Shown here in pieces: positions 8,092-17,032 of a stretch of DNA of 64,000 nt (positions are counted from its first letter, which is position 1; each line of letters starts with the position of its first letter). A program made the translations under genes and the position numbers. This stretch comes from a bacterium (lineage in GTDB: Bacteria; Myxococcota_A; Polyangia; Nannocystales; Nannocystaceae): NCBI GenBank assembly GCA_024742475.1, contig JANSYI010000016.1, forward strand, positions 142,760 through 206,759. The letters run 5' to 3'. Under the pieces are notes generated by a model. The model had not been told where the DNA came from, searched no databases, and saw nothing but the letters and a program-made list of their open reading frames with translations.

Positions 8092-9588
8092 ATGCCGGCA
8101 CGCGCCAAGCAACTCGCGGCGGTCGACCTCGGGTCCAACAGCTTTCACATGATGATCGCCCGGGTCCGGAGCGGACAGCTCGAGGTCATCGACCGCCTCA
8201 AGGAGCGCGTCCAGATGGCCGCGGGGTTCGACGACGCCAACAAGCTCACGCCCGAGGCGATGGAGCGCGGGCTCGACTGCCTCGAGCGGTTTGGCCAGCG
8301 CCTGCGCGACCTCGACAGCGTCGACGTCCGGGCCGTCGGCACCAACACCCTGCGCAAGGCCAAGAACGCCGACGAGTTCCTCGAGAAGGCCGAGCGCGCC
8401 ATCGGGCACCCCATCGACGTCATCTCCGGCCACGAAGAGGCGCGCATCATCTACTTGGGCGTCGCCCACTCCCTCGCCGACGACACGGGCCGCCGTCTGG
8501 TGATCGACATTGGCGGCGGCAGCACCGAGTTCATCATCGGTGAGCGCTTCGAGCCCAAGCTCGTCCAGTCGGTGCACGTCGGCTGCGTCAGCCACACGCT
8601 TCGCTTCTTCGCCGACGGCCGCCTGCGTCGAGAGGCGTTCCGCGAGGCCAGCACCGCGGCGCGCGTCGAGATCGCCACCTTCGAGCGGGAGTATCGCCGC
8701 ATGGGCTGGGTCAGCGCCGTGGGCAGCTCCGGCACCGTCACCGCGATCCACAACATCCTCAGCGCCAACGGCTGGGCTGACGACGGCATCACGCGGGCCG
8801 GTCTGCGGCAGCTTCGCGAGCACCTCATCTCCGTGGGCCGGCTGTCCAAGGTCGAGCTCACGGGCCTCTCCCCCGAGCGGCTCAGCGTGTTGCCCGCGGG
8901 TCTCGCCATCCTTCAGGGCGCCTTCAAGAGCCTCAAGATCGACCGCATGTCCGTCTCTCCTGGCGCGATGCGGGAGGGCCTGCTCTACGACACCATCGGG
9001 CGCAACACCCACGAGGACGTTCGCGTGCGCACCGTCGAGTCGCTCGTCGACCGCTACGCCGTCGACCGCCGACACGCCAGCGTCGTCGAGTCCACCGCCC
9101 TGCGCTGCCTCGACCAGGTCTGCATCGCGTGGGGCCTGCATCATCCCGACCACCGCTGGATGCTCTCGTGGGCCTCCCGGCTGCACGAGATCGGCCTGAG
9201 CCTCTCGTACAGCGGCTATCACAAGCACGGCGCGTACATCGTCGAGAACTCGGACATGGCCGGCTTCTCCCGGCGCGCGCAGCAGCAGCTCGCCGCGCTC
9301 ATCGCCGCCCACCGCCGCCGGCTCAAGCCCGTGCTCGTCGAACGCCTGCGCGAGGTCGGGGGCGGCGAGACGGGTGTCCGCCTGGCGGTCCTGCTGCGGC
9401 TCGCCGTTGCGCTGACCCGCAGCCGCAACCCGCAGCCCCTGCCCCCGTTCCAGATCACCGCCGCCGGCCAGGCGATTCAGCTGCGCTTTGGGCCCGGCTG
9501 GCTCGACAAACGCCCGCTGACGCGAGCAGACCTCGACAACCAGCGGGCGTACCTCGAAGCGGCGGGCTTCGAGCTGTCGTTCGAGTAG
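8092..9588 (+). CDS. Ppx/GppA family exopolyphosphatase
   Basis: 498 residues from ATG 8092. The N-terminal actin-like fold carries A-A-V-D-L-G-S-N-S-F-H (phosphate-1 motif) and I-G-G-G-S-T-E-F (phosphate-2 motif), the hallmarks of exopolyphosphatase / guanosine pentaphosphatase. These enzymes hydrolyse polyphosphate or pppGpp. The C-terminal part (about 310-498) is the HD-like helical domain seen in long Ppx/GppA proteins, with L-S-W-A-S-R-L-H-E-I-G and H-K-H-G-A-Y-I. The size matches E. coli Ppx and GppA, and sequence alone does not separate the two activities. It is divergent from the SixA-like gene and convergent with a Sel1 lipoprotein 2 bp away. Confidence 0.9.
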   Translation: MPARAKQLAAVDLGSNSFHMMIARVRSGQLEVIDRLKERVQMAAGFDDANKLTPEAMERGLDCLERFGQRLRDLDSVDVRAVGTNTLRKAKNADEFLEKAERAIGHPIDVISGHEEARIIYLGVAHSLADDTGRRLVIDIGGGSTEFIIGERFEPKLVQSVHVGCVSHTLRFFADGRLRREAFREASTAARVEIATFEREYRRMGWVSAVGSSGTVTAIHNILSANGWADDGITRAGLRQLREHLISVGRLSKVELTGLSPERLSVLPAGLAILQGAFKSLKIDRMSVSPGAMREGLLYDTIGRNTHEDVRVRTVESLVDRYAVDRRHASVVESTALRCLDQVCIAWGLHHPDHRWMLSWASRLHEIGLSLSYSGYHKHGAYIVENSDMAGFSRRAQQQLAALIAAHRRRLKPVLVERLREVGGGETGVRLAVLLRLAVALTRSRNPQPLPPFQITAAGQAIQLRFGPGWLDKRPLTRADLDNQRAYLEAAGFELSFE

Positions 9589-9590
9589 GC

Positions 9591-10349
<759 letters not shown>

Positions 10350-10398
10350 GGCCGGAATCTGTAGCATGACCGGCGCGAGCCGGGGAACGAGGAAGACG

Positions 10399-12198
10399 TC
10401 AGTGCTTGCTGGGCGTGCCCGGCGTGAGCTGCAGATCCACCAGCGCGCCATCGCGCTCGATCACCACGGTGACCGCCTCGTTGGGTACCAGCTCGCCGAA
10501 CGCGGCCATGTAGTCGTCGATGCTGTGGATCTCGCGCTCGCCCATCTTCTTGATGACATCCCCTTTTTGAAGCCCGGCCTGCGCTGCGGGCCCGCCCTCT
10601 CGCACGCCCGAGAGCCTGAGCCCATCCACGTCGGCGGCGTAGTCGGGAATGGTGCCCAGCGAGACCTTGAACGCACGGCGGCCCGCGGGCGCCTTGGTCT
10701 TGGTCTTCTCGAAGGTGAACTCCACCTGCTCGTGCACGACGTCGTCGACCACGGCCAGCGCGAGGTTCGTGATCGCGGCCATGCCCGCATAGTCGAGCTT
10801 GTCGGTGTCGTCCGAGGGCTTGTGATAGTCCTCGTGCGCTCCGGTGAAGAAGTGCAGCACGGGGATGCCTTCGTCGTAGAAGGCCGCGTGGTCCGAGGGC
10901 CCCTGCCCGTCCGCCTTCGTCGCGACGTCGAGGGAGGTGTCCTGACCGGACAGCAGGGCGTCCCACTGCGGCGCCGTCCCGACGCCCGCCACGACCACTT
11001 GGTTGTCGCTCAGCCGGCCGATCATGTCGAAGTTGACCATCGCGACGATGGCATCACGCCGCACGTCGTCGAGGTTCTCCACGAAGTAGCGAGAGCCCAG
11101 CAGGCCCATCTCCTCCGCCCCAAACGTCAAGCACAGCACGTCGTAGGGGCGCTGCGCGTCGGGCAACGCCGCCAGCGAGCCGCACAGCTCGAGCACGCCT
11201 GCGACCCCCGAGGCGTTGTCGTCGGCCCCGTTGTGGACGGCAACCTCCCCCGGCGCGAGCGAGCTCGAGGTCCCCATGCCCAGATGATCGTGATGCGCGC
11301 CCACGACCACCATGCGCGACGAGGTCCCGTTGCCCACCAGCAACCCGCCGACGTTGGCGGTCTCGTGCACGATCCGCTCGACGTCGCTGCGCAGCGAGGC
11401 GGGGTCCTTGCTCTTGGTTCCCTTGGCGATGCCCGGCGAGTCCGGGTTCACCGCGGCGGGGGGCTTGCGAAGCCCGAACGCGACCTGCAGCGCGATGTTC
11501 GCGTCGGAGCCCACCGCAACCGCCGGGAGGCCCAGCGCGTCGGCGCGGCCGTGGTTGGGAAACGGCGCGGCCGAGGTGGGGTCCCACAAGACGAAGCCCG
11601 CCGCGCCGCGGTCGCGCGCGGCGATCATCTTGTTCTGAGGGCGCGTCGCCCCGGGCGGAAGGTGCGGGTTGTTGGACGGCCCGCCGGCGAGCGCGACGAC
11701 GATGCTGCCGGTGACCGCGTCTTCGATGCCCGCGTAGTCCCCCGCGCCGCCGCCTTGCTCGGTGATGCCGTAGCCGACGAACACCAGGGGTGCCACGGCC
11801 GGGCCCGAGGCGAGGGTGTTCTCGGCGAACGGAAGCAAGCTGTGCGGCACCGCGGTCTCGCCGATGCTCAGGCCCGACGAGCCGCCCTCGGCCAGCCGCA
11901 CACCGTCGACCACCTCGAACGTCTGTCGATACGTCATGCCGAAGCCCGGCTCGAGGCCGTATGCACGCATCGTTTCCTCGATGTAGTCCTGCGTGGCCTG
12001 GTCGCCCTGCGTGCCCGGAGCCCGCCCCTTCCGTGCGTCCGAGGCGAGGAACTCCACGTGCCCGGCGAGCTTTGCCTGCTCGACCGCGGCGGGCTGCTGT
12101 CGCTCGGCAGGCGCGGGCGGCTTGGGCGGGGGCGAGGGCTGCTGATCGCAGCCAGCGAGGAGCAAGACGAACCCGAGGACGCGTGCGGTACGGACCAC
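10399..12198 (-). CDS. M28-family zinc aminopeptidase lipoprotein with PA insert and C-terminal PDZ
   Basis: 599 residues from GTG 12196-12198. Lipobox L-L-A-G-C at the N-terminus, Pro-rich linker, then a peptidase with an inserted PA domain (about 110-255). The M28 zinc-binding motifs are all present: G-A-H-H-D-H-L-G, G-A-D-D-N-A-S-G, the catalytic A-E-E-M-G-L-L-G-S, N-F-D-M-I-G-R and a late H-K-P-S-D-D-T-D. A PDZ domain occupies about 500-590 (V-R-E-G-G-P-A-A-x-A-G-L-x-K-G-D-V-I). This arrangement is typical of large secreted bacterial M28 enzymes that release N-terminal residues from peptides. TAGCCT ending 6 nt before the GTG supports this start. Confidence 0.92.
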   Translation of the reverse strand: MVRTARVLGFVLLLAGCDQQPSPPPKPPAPAERQQPAAVEQAKLAGHVEFLASDARKGRAPGTQGDQATQDYIEETMRAYGLEPGFGMTYRQTFEVVDGVRLAEGGSSGLSIGETAVPHSLLPFAENTLASGPAVAPLVFVGYGITEQGGGAGDYAGIEDAVTGSIVVALAGGPSNNPHLPPGATRPQNKMIAARDRGAAGFVLWDPTSAAPFPNHGRADALGLPAVAVGSDANIALQVAFGLRKPPAAVNPDSPGIAKGTKSKDPASLRSDVERIVHETANVGGLLVGNGTSSRMVVVGAHHDHLGMGTSSSLAPGEVAVHNGADDNASGVAGVLELCGSLAALPDAQRPYDVLCLTFGAEEMGLLGSRYFVENLDDVRRDAIVAMVNFDMIGRLSDNQVVVAGVGTAPQWDALLSGQDTSLDVATKADGQGPSDHAAFYDEGIPVLHFFTGAHEDYHKPSDDTDKLDYAGMAAITNLALAVVDDVVHEQVEFTFEKTKTKAPAGRRAFKVSLGTIPDYAADVDGLRLSGVREGGPAAQAGLQKGDVIKKMGEREIHSIDDYMAAFGELVPNEAVTVVIERDGALVDLQLTPGTPSKH

Positions 12199-12204
12199 GA
12201 GCGC

Positions 12205-12210
12205 AGGCTA
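12205..12210 (-). promoter_or_regulatory. -10-like TAGCCT, leaderless spacing to M28 peptidase
   Basis: Minus-strand TAGCCT ends 6 nt before the GTG start of the M28 peptidase gene, inside the 32-bp gap after the AtoE-like gene. No clear -35. Confidence 0.35.
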
Positions 12211-12230
12211 CCGAAGGCCCGACCCCCCGG

Positions 12231-13592
12231 CTACCCGGCGGTCAGCAGCAGCCCGCCGACGATCCAGAGCCCCCCGATCGCCATCCAGACCGCCGCGTAT
12301 CCGATGATGTCGCGCGCCTTGACCTTCGTGATCGCAAGCAGCGGTAGCGCCCAAAACGGCTGCAGCATGTTCGTCCACTGATCTCCGTAGGCCATCGCCA
12401 TCACGACGCGGGCCGGGTCGACACCGCTGTCGATCGCGCCGCGCATGAGAATCGGGCCCTGAACCGCCCACTGTCCGCCCCCCGAGGGCACGAAGAGGTT
12501 GAGCAGCCCCGCGGAGAGGAACGCGAGGCCCTCGAACGCTCCGGGTCCCACCTGCGCGAAGGCGCCTGCGAGCGCAGCGGAGAGCCCTGCGGCGGTCATC
12601 ACCCCCATCACACCGGCGTACAGCGGGAACTGGATGATGACGCCGCCGCAGCTGCGCGCCCCCTCGTCGCACGCGGCGAGGAAGCGACTGGGGCGCCCGT
12701 GCAGCAGCAGCGCGAGGGCGAACAGCGCCAGGTTCACGGTGTTGAAGGACAGCCGCCACAGCCCCCCTTCGGCCAGGACCATCGCCAGCGCCGCGCACAG
12801 CGGGAGCGCGAGCAGCAGGTTGAACACCGACGAGCGTTCGATCCGTTCGATCGCGCCGCGCGGCGGAGCCTCGCGACCGGCGGCCGGGGCCGACGAGCCG
12901 GGTGCCGTCGTGGCGTCGGGGTCGTCGGCGGGCGTCATCGCCATGAACACCAGGGGCCCCAGCAGGAGCAGCCCCCCACTGACCAGCAGGTTCAGCGGGC
13001 CGAGCACCGTCTGCTCGAGCCCCATCACCCCCACGGCGGCGCCGAGGTCGGCCCCCAACACCTCGGCGAGATCTGCGGCGGTGGTGACCTTCAGCGGGGC
13101 GCTCCCGCTGAAGCCTCCGTGCCACGTCATGAGCCCGCTGTAGCCGGCCGCGCACAGCAGCGGGTAGTGCAGCCGAAATCCTCGCGCGCGCGCGAGCCGT
13201 CCAGCCTCACGAGCGACCACCGCCCCCCCGATGAGCCCGAGGCTCCAGTTGAGCAGCGCGAGCCCGATCGCGATGAACGCGGTGGCCGCGACGAGCTGCC
13301 GTGGCGAGCGAACCCAGCCGATCGACGCCGCGATGCCCCGCTGCACCGCGGGGGCGGTCGCCAGCGCCGTGCCGAGCACGAGCATCACGCACATCTGCAT
13401 CGTAAAGGTGAGCAGCGCCCAGAGCCCGCCGCCTCCGCTCCACGCCCGCAACACCTCCGAGGGGGGGACGCCGGCGCCGAGCGCAGCCAACAGGACGAGC
13501 GTCGTCAGCCCCACCGCGATGACGAAGGGCTCGGGCACGATGCGGCCAAACCCTCGCCGCGCTCGCTGTCCAATGCCGACGAGCAGGCTCAT
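12231..13592 (-). CDS. atoE: AtoE-family short-chain fatty acid transporter
   Basis: Polytopic inner-membrane permease of 453 residues (about 12 hydrophobic segments). It carries conserved features of the AtoE family: L-N-W-S-L-G-L-I-x-G-A, W-H-G-G-F-S-G-S-A-P-L, V-P-S-G-G-G-Q-W-A-V-Q-G-P and Y-G-D-Q-W-T-N-M-L-Q-P-F-W-A-L-P. The family takes up acetoacetate and short-chain fatty acids by proton symport. A loop of about 40 residues rich in Pro, Ala and Asp separates the two halves. No ato degradation genes are adjacent, although an enoyl-CoA hydratase and an acyl-CoA thioesterase lie within 2 kb. Confidence 0.9.
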   Translation of the reverse strand: MSLLVGIGQRARRGFGRIVPEPFVIAVGLTTLVLLAALGAGVPPSEVLRAWSGGGGLWALLTFTMQMCVMLVLGTALATAPAVQRGIAASIGWVRSPRQLVAATAFIAIGLALLNWSLGLIGGAVVAREAGRLARARGFRLHYPLLCAAGYSGLMTWHGGFSGSAPLKVTTAADLAEVLGADLGAAVGVMGLEQTVLGPLNLLVSGGLLLLGPLVFMAMTPADDPDATTAPGSSAPAAGREAPPRGAIERIERSSVFNLLLALPLCAALAMVLAEGGLWRLSFNTVNLALFALALLLHGRPSRFLAACDEGARSCGGVIIQFPLYAGVMGVMTAAGLSAALAGAFAQVGPGAFEGLAFLSAGLLNLFVPSGGGQWAVQGPILMRGAIDSGVDPARVVMAMAYGDQWTNMLQPFWALPLLAITKVKARDIIGYAAVWMAIGGLWIVGGLLLTAG

Positions 13593-13632
13593 GCCGCCAT
13601 GGTCACGCGCGCGATGTCCGGACGCAATCTGC

Positions 13633-13638
13633 TACGGT
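13633..13638 (+). promoter_or_regulatory. -10-like TACGGT, leaderless spacing
   Basis: TACGGT ends 7 nt before the ATG at 13646. No -35 recognised. Confidence 0.35.
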
Positions 13639-13645
13639 TGCGCCG

Positions 13646-14113
13646 ATGCACCGCGGCTTGGTCGTGGGAGGCGGCGCAGCGATCGTCGTCTTCGTCGGGG
13701 CGCTGCTCGTCCTGCGACAGGGGACACGTGCGACCTCCACCCCCTCGAGCGATGGGACGACACACACCGACGTCCCCCGGGCGCCCGCTCGGCCGCCCGC
13801 CCCCTCCGCGCCGCGAGAGGCCAGCCCCCGACCCCCGCGCCTTCCAGGCTTGAAGCTGGGCAAGGAGCGGGGTCCGGACGCGCGCTCCAAGGCACAGGCG
13901 ATCCTCGACGACGCCCTGGCGGAGCTGCGGCGGCTCGACGACTCCCACCAGGACCTCGCCCGCGACGTCTACATGCGAGGACACTCCGCGGCCGAGCGCA
14001 TCGAAGACGAGCTCGACGAAGGCGACGAGCCCGGGCTGGCCAGGCTCCGCGCCGATGAAGACGCGATGAAGGCCGAGCTGCGCAGAATCTACGGCGTCAC
14101 GGACGATCCATGA
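13646..14113 (+). CDS. Hypothetical membrane-anchored protein
   Basis: 155 residues. An N-terminal hydrophobic segment (about residues 5-23) anchors a Pro/Ala/Ser-rich linker followed by a charged helical domain (about 75-150) with heptad-like Leu/Ala spacing. No family recognised. Its last 17 bp overlap the end of the convergent thioesterase gene. A helical periplasmic domain on a flexible stalk is the most that can be said. Confidence 0.65.
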   Translation: MHRGLVVGGGAAIVVFVGALLVLRQGTRATSTPSSDGTTHTDVPRAPARPPAPSAPREASPRPPRLPGLKLGKERGPDARSKAQAILDDALAELRRLDDSHQDLARDVYMRGHSAAERIEDELDEGDEPGLARLRADEDAMKAELRRIYGVTDDP

Positions 14114-14537
14114 AGCGCTGCATCGCCGCGCGCAGGTCGTCTGGCAGCGGCATCGACCTGCGAAACCGCTCGGAGTCGGCGTCGAGGTCCATCACCGCGC
14201 ACACCGTGGCCCCCGTACCGCGGACGTCGTCGTCTCCACCCGCGCCGATGATGCGATAGGCCAGGCGCATCGAGCTGCGCCCGAGGTGTTCGAGCCGCAG
14301 CTCGACGAGCACCGTCTCGCCGAACGCGGTCGGCTTTCGAAAGTCGGCTTCGGTATGTACGGAAGGGAAGCCGATCTTGCGACGCGTGATCACGTCGTCG
14401 TATGGCGCCGCCAGGCAGGCCGAGAACCACGTCTCCATCGCTTCGTGGAACATGTCGAAGAAGCGCGGAAAGTACACGATGCCCGCGGGGTCGCAGTGCC
14501 CCCAATAAACCACGACACGGTGCTGATGCACGCCCAT
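14097..14537 (-). CDS. Hotdog-fold acyl-CoA thioesterase (4HBT/YbgC type)
   Basis: 146 residues from ATG 14537. The active-site segment Y-W-G-H-C-D-P-A-G-I-V-Y-F-P-R-F-F matches 4-hydroxybenzoyl-CoA thioesterase / YbgC proteins, in which the Asp is catalytic. It hydrolyses acyl-CoA or aryl-CoA thioesters in the cytoplasm. It is divergent from the enoyl-CoA hydratase gene with only 43 bp between starts, so the two acyl-CoA enzymes may be regulated together. TAGGCT ending 7 nt before the ATG supports this start over longer in-frame ones. Confidence 0.85.
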   Translation of the reverse strand: MGVHQHRVVVYWGHCDPAGIVYFPRFFDMFHEAMETWFSACLAAPYDDVITRRKIGFPSVHTEADFRKPTAFGETVLVELRLEHLGRSSMRLAYRIIGAGGDDDVRGTGATVCAVMDLDADSERFRRSMPLPDDLRAAMQRFMDRP

Positions 14538-14544
14538 GGGGGGC

Positions 14545-14573
14545 AGCCTAGCAGCCTGCCTTTCGCGTATCCT
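14545..14573. promoter_or_regulatory. Divergent pair of -10-like hexamers between thioesterase and hydratase genes
   Basis: Minus strand TAGGCT (14545-14550) lies 7 nt from the thioesterase ATG; plus strand TATCCT (14568-14573) lies 7 nt from the hydratase ATG. Both genes would be leaderless and transcribed away from each other. Confidence 0.45.
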
Positions 14574-14580
14574 CCCCGGC

Positions 14581-15372
14581 ATGTCGCTGGTCGAACTCTC
14601 CACGCACGAAGGCATCGCGGTCATCACCCTCAACGTCCCGCCGGCCAACTGCTACTCGTTCGAGATGATGAAGGCGCTCGACGCCGCGGTGCTCGAGGCT
14701 CGCTTCGATCCCCAGGTTCACGCGATCGTGGTCAAGGGCGCGGGCGAGAAGTTCTTCTGCGCGGGCGCTGACATCAACATGCTCCGCGGCGCCGATCCGT
14801 ACTTCAAGTACTACTTCTGCCTGCACGCCAACGAGACGATCAGTCGACTGGAGCAGACGCCCAAGCTCGTGGTCGCGGCGATCGACGGGCACTGCGTTGG
14901 GGGTGGCCTCGAGGTCGCGCTCGCAGCCGACATCCGCATCGCCCGCAAAGGCTCGGGCAAGTGCGGCCTGCCCGAGGTGAAGCTCGGCGTGCTGCCCGGA
15001 ACCGGCGGCACCCAGCGACTCGTTCGGGTGGTCGGCAAGTCCAAGGCGATCGAACTTATGGGGCGCGGCGATACGTTCGACTTCGACACGGCGCAGTCGA
15101 TGGGCGTCATCAACCAGGTCTGGGAGTCGGACAGCCACGACGCCTTTCACGCCTCCGTCCTCGAGTGGGTCCGCGACTTCATCCCGCCCAAGGCCCCCTC
15201 GCGCGCGGTCGGGTTCATCAAGCGGGCCTGCCAGACGGGGGCGGACCTCGGGCTGCAAGACGGGCTCGCGCTCGAGCGGGAGCTGCAGCAGCGGCTCTTC
15301 GAGGGGGACGACGCCGCGGAGGGGTTGGCCGCCTACCTCGAGAAGCGCCCGCCGGAGTTCAAGGGCTCCTGA
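14581..15372 (+). CDS. Enoyl-CoA hydratase/isomerase family protein
   Basis: Crotonase-fold enzyme of 263 residues, the normal size for the family. The oxyanion-hole motifs are A-G-A-D-I-N-M-L and V-G-G-G-L-E-V-A-L-A-A-D, and the active-site region contains L-P-E-V-K-L-G-V-L-P-G-T-G-G-T-Q-R-L, so both catalytic Glu positions appear to be kept. It probably hydrates 2-enoyl-CoA in fatty-acid or related acyl-CoA oxidation. The next gene starts 7 bp downstream and is probably in the same transcript. Confidence 0.9.
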   Translation: MSLVELSTHEGIAVITLNVPPANCYSFEMMKALDAAVLEARFDPQVHAIVVKGAGEKFFCAGADINMLRGADPYFKYYFCLHANETISRLEQTPKLVVAAIDGHCVGGGLEVALAADIRIARKGSGKCGLPEVKLGVLPGTGGTQRLVRVVGKSKAIELMGRGDTFDFDTAQSMGVINQVWESDSHDAFHASVLEWVRDFIPPKAPSRAVGFIKRACQTGADLGLQDGLALERELQQRLFEGDDAAEGLAAYLEKRPPEFKGS

Positions 15373-15379
15373 GTCCGAC

Positions 15380-16633
15380 GTGAGCCTGAAGTCCACGTTC
15401 CAGCCCACCTTCGCCGCGCTGCTCACCTCGAACGCGCGGCGCGACGCCCGGCGCTGGTTTCACGAGCAACGCCGACGCCTACGCGGTGAGGCACATCGGC
15501 TGACCGCATACCTTCGCCTCGACGACCCGTACGCGTTGGTGCTGTTGCACGGGCTGCAGACGCTTCGAGAACGGTTCGAGGTCGCCATCGACGTCCGCGT
15601 AGTGGGAGCGACACCGGACGCGATGAATCCGGCCCCCGAGGCGCTGCGGTCATGGGCGCGACTCGACGCCGCCCGGCTCGCCGCGCTCTACGACTACCCC
15701 ACGCCGCCGTTCGTCGACGCTCGGGCGACCCGTGCCGACGCAGCCGCCGTGTCCGCGCTCGAGACCACCGAAGATCCCCTGCCGGCCATTCGCGACGCCT
15801 TCGAGCAGTGGTGGCGCGGCGTCGACTTCCGCGGCCGTGGCGACGCCGCTCGGGTCGACGCCAACGATCGCGAGCGAGCAGCGCGCGGCCACTACCTCAG
15901 CGCGATGGTCCACTACGGGGGCGAATGGTACTGGGGTGTCGATCGGCTCAACCACCTCGAGCAGCGGCTGCGTGGGCTCGGCATCGCAAGGGGTTCCGCC
16001 GAGCCTGCGTTCGAGCGGCGTTTCGCGTTCTTGGAGGGGCCCCGGCCCACGGACCCCCCGCCCGGGGAGCTGGAGCTGTTCTGGTCCGCACGCAGCCCCT
16101 ACGCCTACCTCGCGCTCGCGCGCACCTTCGCGCTCGCCGACCACTACCGTGTGCCACTGCGGATCCGCCCGGTCTTGCCGATGGTCATGCGCAACCTCTC
16201 GGTGCCCGCCGGCAAGCGCTTCTACATCCTGCACGACGCCAAGCGCGAGGCCGACTGGATCGGGGTGCCGCTAGGACGCGTGTGCGACCCGGTCGGGGCG
16301 GGCGTCGAGCGCTGCTACGCGCTGCTGGAGGTCGCACGCGAGCACGACCGACTTCGCGAGTTCGTGCTCGCCTTTGCGACGATGGTGTGGAGCGAAGGCG
16401 TCGACGCGGCGTCCGATGCAGGGCTCGCGCGCATCACCGAACGCGCGGGGCTACCCTGGGACCAGTGCGCTCGCGCGCTGCCCGAGAAGGGGTGGCGAGA
16501 CGAGGTCGAGGCCAATCGCCAGGCCCTGCTCGACGCCGGTCACTGGGGCGTGCCGGTGATCCGATACGGCGACACCACCGTGTGGGGCCAAGACCGCTTC
16601 TGGGTGCTCGAGCGAGCGCTCCGCGGCGCCTAG
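15380..16633 (+). CDS. DsbA-fold protein resembling 2-hydroxychromene-2-carboxylate isomerase, apparently duplicated
   Basis: 417 residues from GTG 15380. The C-terminal half (about 225-417) opens E-L-F-W-S-A-R-S-P-Y-A-Y-L-A, like the F-D-F-x-S-P-Y-A-Y start of kappa-class GST / 2-hydroxychromene-2-carboxylate isomerases, and ends G-V-P-V-I-x-Y-G-x-x-x-V-W-G-Q-D-R, the cis-Pro and C-terminal motifs of that family. The N-terminal half (V-L-L-H-G-L-Q-T ... D-Y-P-T-P-P-F) looks like a second, more diverged thioredoxin-like domain. No CxxC is present, so it is not an oxidoreductase of the DsbA type. It may act on aromatic or CoA-derived substrates with its neighbour; the substrate is unknown. Confidence 0.72.
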   Translation: MSLKSTFQPTFAALLTSNARRDARRWFHEQRRRLRGEAHRLTAYLRLDDPYALVLLHGLQTLRERFEVAIDVRVVGATPDAMNPAPEALRSWARLDAARLAALYDYPTPPFVDARATRADAAAVSALETTEDPLPAIRDAFEQWWRGVDFRGRGDAARVDANDRERAARGHYLSAMVHYGGEWYWGVDRLNHLEQRLRGLGIARGSAEPAFERRFAFLEGPRPTDPPPGELELFWSARSPYAYLALARTFALADHYRVPLRIRPVLPMVMRNLSVPAGKRFYILHDAKREADWIGVPLGRVCDPVGAGVERCYALLEVAREHDRLREFVLAFATMVWSEGVDAASDAGLARITERAGLPWDQCARALPEKGWRDEVEANRQALLDAGHWGVPVIRYGDTTVWGQDRFWVLERALRGA

Positions 16634-16634
16634 C

Positions 16635-16664
16635 AGCCCTTCTTCTGCTAGCCCTTCTTCTGCT
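16635..16664. repeat. 15-bp perfect tandem duplication across the fdx stop codon
   Basis: The unit agcccttcttctgct occurs twice in direct contact (16635-16649 and 16650-16664). On the minus strand it duplicates the last codons of fdx together with its TAG stop, so the copy downstream of the stop is a relic. Confidence 0.9.
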
Positions 16665-17019
16665 CGTCGCGGCGGTCCGGGTGCTCGTTGTACCAGGTCT
16701 GCAGCGACTCCTCGCTGATCTCGACCCGGAGGTCGGCGTCGCGAGGCACACACTGGCAGCCCAGTCGCGACGAGGGACGCACATCGAAGCCCATGTCGAG
16801 CCGGTCCTCTTCGGCCTCCTCCATCTCGTCGAGCGAGTCGAGGCCTTCGCGGACGTACACGTGGCAGGAGCTGCACGCACAGACGCCACCGCACGCGGAC
16901 CCCAACTTCGCGCCGCACGCCTCGGCAATCTCGAGCAGGTTGTCCTTGCCCGGCTCGGCCTGCACTTCGGTGGAGGTGCCTTCGGGGTCGATGAACGTGA
17001 TCTTGATGAGCTGGGACAT
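16648..17019 (-). CDS. fdx: ISC-type [2Fe-2S] ferredoxin
   Basis: 123 residues from ATG 17019. The adrenodoxin-like cluster motif A-C-G-G-V-C-A-C-S-S-C-H-V is present with a late C-Q-C, giving the C-x5-C-x2-C...C ligand set. In the isc system this ferredoxin donates electrons for cluster assembly on IscU. It is the last gene of the operon, 13 bp after hscA. The C-terminus is a Lys-rich tail that has undergone a 15-bp duplication. Confidence 0.92.
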   Translation of the reverse strand: MSQLIKITFIDPEGTSTEVQAEPGKDNLLEIAEACGAKLGSACGGVCACSSCHVYVREGLDSLDEMEEAEEDRLDMGFDVRPSSRLGCQCVPRDADLRVEISEESLQTWYNEHPDRRDEQKKG

Positions 17020-17032
17020 GATCGTGCGGGGG

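Noticed and set aside
15380..16633. DsbA disulfide oxidoreductase
   Set aside because: No CxxC in either thioredoxin-like half.
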